Positions 5,272 to 6,148 of a stretch of DNA of 6,148 nt are shown piece after piece. The DNA is from Elusimicrobiota bacterium (GTDB lineage: Bacteria > Elusimicrobiota > Endomicrobiia > Endomicrobiales > Endomicrobiaceae). Positions within the stretch are counted from its first letter, which is position 1. Every line of letters begins with the position of its first letter. The notes beneath the pieces are model-generated. The model was not told where the DNA came from, did not search any database, and saw only the letters and a list, made by a program, of their open reading frames with translations. The position numbers were made by a program, and so were the translations under genes. The stretch lies in NCBI GenBank assembly GCA_031282945.1, contig JAITCX010000101.1, forward strand, positions 1 through 6,148. Reading direction: 5' to 3'.

Positions 5272-5380
5272 AATGGGAAATGGACAACATGAAACATTAA
5301 ATATTGACGATAATAAACGTATATATTATTTGTCACACATGCAAAATAATAACAAACCATTATTTTGTAATTTTTATTAA
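5213..5380 (+). other. Possible degraded small ORF with one in-frame TGA
   Basis: ATG at 5213 opens 18 codons to TGA at 5267-5269. The same frame reopens, with ATG at 5273, for 35 codons to TAA at 5378-5380, reading MGNGQHETLNIDDNKRIYYL and then SHMQNNNKPLFCNFY. The second part has mixed amino acid use, richer than expected for translated AT-rich spacer. Its stop overlaps the A-run of the next gene's Shine-Dalgarno, as in a coupled operon. I see no strong ribosome binding site before either ATG and recognise no family. It may be a decayed gene, a short leader ORF, or spacer that happens to be open. Confidence 0.25.
5342..5367. promoter_or_regulatory. Inverted repeat just before the PH-domain gene
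   Basis: CAAAATAAT (5342-5350) and ATTATTTTG (5359-5367) form a perfect 9-bp repeat with an 8-nt spacer, ending 12 bases before the AAAGGAG of the gene at 5393. TAATTTTTATT follows on plus. It could be an operator or a weak attenuator. TTGACG at 5304-5309 with TATTAT at 5324-5329 (14-nt spacing, too short) is the nearest promoter-like pair, and is poor. Confidence 0.35.
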
Positions 5381-5392
5381 AGGAGAAATCAT

Positions 5393-5797
5393 ATGGGATT
5401 TTTACAAGGTTTAATGGGGAATGCTAATACTACTTCAATTGAAGAAGTTAAAAAGGAATGGGGGAGCTTGCTTGCAAAAGATGAGGTTATAGGAGCAGCC
5501 TATAAGCTTATTAGAGACTACATAATCTTTACGGACAAACGTCTTATCGTTATAGATATTCAAGGTTTTACTGGAACCAAAATTGAAGTAAAGTCCATTC
5601 CTTACGCTCACATTATTGCATTTTCAGTCACAACTGCAGGAGTTTTAGATTTTAATGCTGAGTTATCAATTTGGTTTTCGGCGAGCAAGGATCCTATAGA
5701 AAAGAAATTTAACAAAAACGTAAATATTTATGAAGTGCAAGGTATTCTTGCGGATGCAATTGCCGCCTCAACAAACAAAAATAATGGGAATTCATAA
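5393..5797 (+). CDS. Bacterial PH-domain protein (YvbH-like)
   Basis: A 134-residue protein made almost entirely of one bacterial pleckstrin-homology-like domain (bPH_1, formerly DUF1696). Hallmarks seen: a helix with EEVKKEW at about 17-23, DEVIGAAYKLIRDYIIFTDKRLI (30-52), IQGFTGTKIEVKSIPYAHI (56-74), TTAGVLDFNAELSIWFSA (80-97) and NIYEVQGILADA (111-122). Length matches the family's roughly 125. There is no signal peptide or membrane segment, so it should be cytosolic. The family's function is not established and ligand binding should not be assumed. AAAGGAG (5379-5385) sits 7 nt before the ATG. The next gene begins 41 nt after its stop with no terminator between, so the two are probably co-transcribed. 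Confidence 0.88.
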   Translation: MGFLQGLMGNANTTSIEEVKKEWGSLLAKDEVIGAAYKLIRDYIIFTDKRLIVIDIQGFTGTKIEVKSIPYAHIIAFSVTTAGVLDFNAELSIWFSASKDPIEKKFNKNVNIYEVQGILADAIAASTNKNNGNS

Positions 5798-5838
5798 TCT
5801 AGTGTATTATAAAATTTGAAATAAAATGGAGAAATGTA

Positions 5839-6027
5839 ATGTTTTTTGCTAGCGGCAAAAGCGGAATTGAAAAATGTAAAAAAGAATTAAAAACAAAAAC
5901 AAACGAGGAATTGGAAATTATAAAAAATGGCAATAGCACCACTTCTCTTTTCATAGGAAATGGAAAAAAGAAAGATTATGAATTGGCGGCCTATGAATTA
6001 TTGAGGGAAAGACGAAATAATAAATAG
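5839..6027 (+). CDS. Small charged protein of unknown function
   Basis: I do not recognise this 62-residue product. It is rich in lysine and glutamate, with no signal peptide or membrane segment. An amphipathic helix is likely at about 9-31 (IEKCKKELKTKTNEELEII) and another at 44-59 (KKDYELAAYELLRERR), joined by a glycine/serine/threonine-rich link. It has one cysteine (C13). TGGAG (5827-5831) lies 7 nt before the ATG, which supports real translation. It follows the PH-domain gene by 41 nt in the same direction, so it may be its partner. Confidence 0.65.
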   Translation: MFFASGKSGIEKCKKELKTKTNEELEIIKNGNSTTSLFIGNGKKKDYELAAYELLRERRNNK

Positions 6028-6042
6028 TCGTGGGCGACGGCA

Positions 6043-6057
6043 GGGGGCTTTGCCCCC
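6043..6057. promoter_or_regulatory. Compact GC hairpin after the small gene
   Basis: GGGGGC (6043-6048) and GCCCCC (6052-6057) form a 6-bp all-GC stem on a TTT loop, followed on plus by a C-rich stretch (CTCCCCCTTC) before AAAAAATTT. It starts 15 nt after the stop of the 62-residue gene. Without an adjacent T-run it is not a classical terminator; it may protect the 3' end or help the following hairpin stop transcription. Confidence 0.55.
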
Positions 6058-6070
6058 CTCCCCCTTCTAA

Positions 6071-6106
6071 AAAATTTGCTGACAAACAGCGCAAAATTTT
6101 ATTTTG
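6071..6106 (+). terminator. Candidate intrinsic terminator of the PH-domain operon
   Basis: GCTG (6078-6081) pairs with CAGC (6087-6090) around ACAAA, and AAAATTT (6071-6077) with AAATTTT (6094-6100) below a 3-nt bulge (GCA). The lower arm leads into TTTTATTTTG. It is the first T-rich run after the 62-residue gene. The bulge and AT-rich lower stem make it weaker than the terminator at 1543-1590. Beyond it, to the window end, I see nothing. Confidence 0.45.
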
Positions 6107-6148
6107 ATCTAAGAAATTAGTTTTATATTGCACAGAAAATTAATGTTT

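Noticed and set aside
5951..6133. 60-codon minus-strand ORF over the end of the small gene
   Set aside because: It reads through the GC hairpin and terminator region, overlaps a better-supported plus-strand gene and has a low-complexity proline/serine-rich translation.

Overview
This is a low-GC bacterial window whose organism I cannot name. The substrate-binding protein has a Sec-type signal peptide without a lipobox cysteine, which fits a Gram-negative cell with a periplasm. The three ABC transporter genes look visibly richer in G+C than the two flanks, whose small or degraded genes and long AT-rich spacers look more like accessory DNA.

Left, plus strand (1-1590): the 3' part of an AAA-ATPase-like/PD-(D/E)XK nuclease-fold gene enters from the left edge. 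Next is a 44-codon ORF whose first half resembles the conserved N-terminus of that same family, so I read it as a gutted second copy. Its stop codon overlaps the start of a secreted staphylococcal-type thermonuclease (ATGA). A hairpin with T-rich flanks on both sides (1543-1590) ends this group and probably also the opposing operon.

Centre, minus strand (1609-4572): a complete ABC importer of the nitrate/sulfonate/taurine/thiamine-precursor group, in the order substrate-binding protein, permease, ATPase. The permease starts with TTG and has an extra N-terminal membrane region. Permease and ATPase overlap by 4 bases (ATGA). A hairpin between the binding protein and the permease probably sets the usual excess of binding protein over membrane parts. 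The substrate cannot be read from sequence.

Upstream of the importer (4573-5392) is about 820 bases without a convincing gene. It holds a candidate minus-strand promoter (4992-5020) about 410 nt before the binding-protein start. The leader it would produce contains two copies of a roughly 58-bp element, each foldable into a long hairpin, two GC-rich hairpins, a 12-bp tandem repeat and an orphan perfect Shine-Dalgarno. Several of these stems have C-A mismatches on the plus strand that become G-U pairs on the minus strand, so the structure belongs to the importer's transcript. I recognise no known riboswitch here; it is the best candidate for something undescribed.

Right, plus strand (5213-6148): a short coding-like stretch interrupted by a TGA, then a bacterial PH-domain (YvbH-like) protein and an unrecognised 62-residue protein in a likely two-gene operon, followed by a GC-rich hairpin and a candidate terminator.
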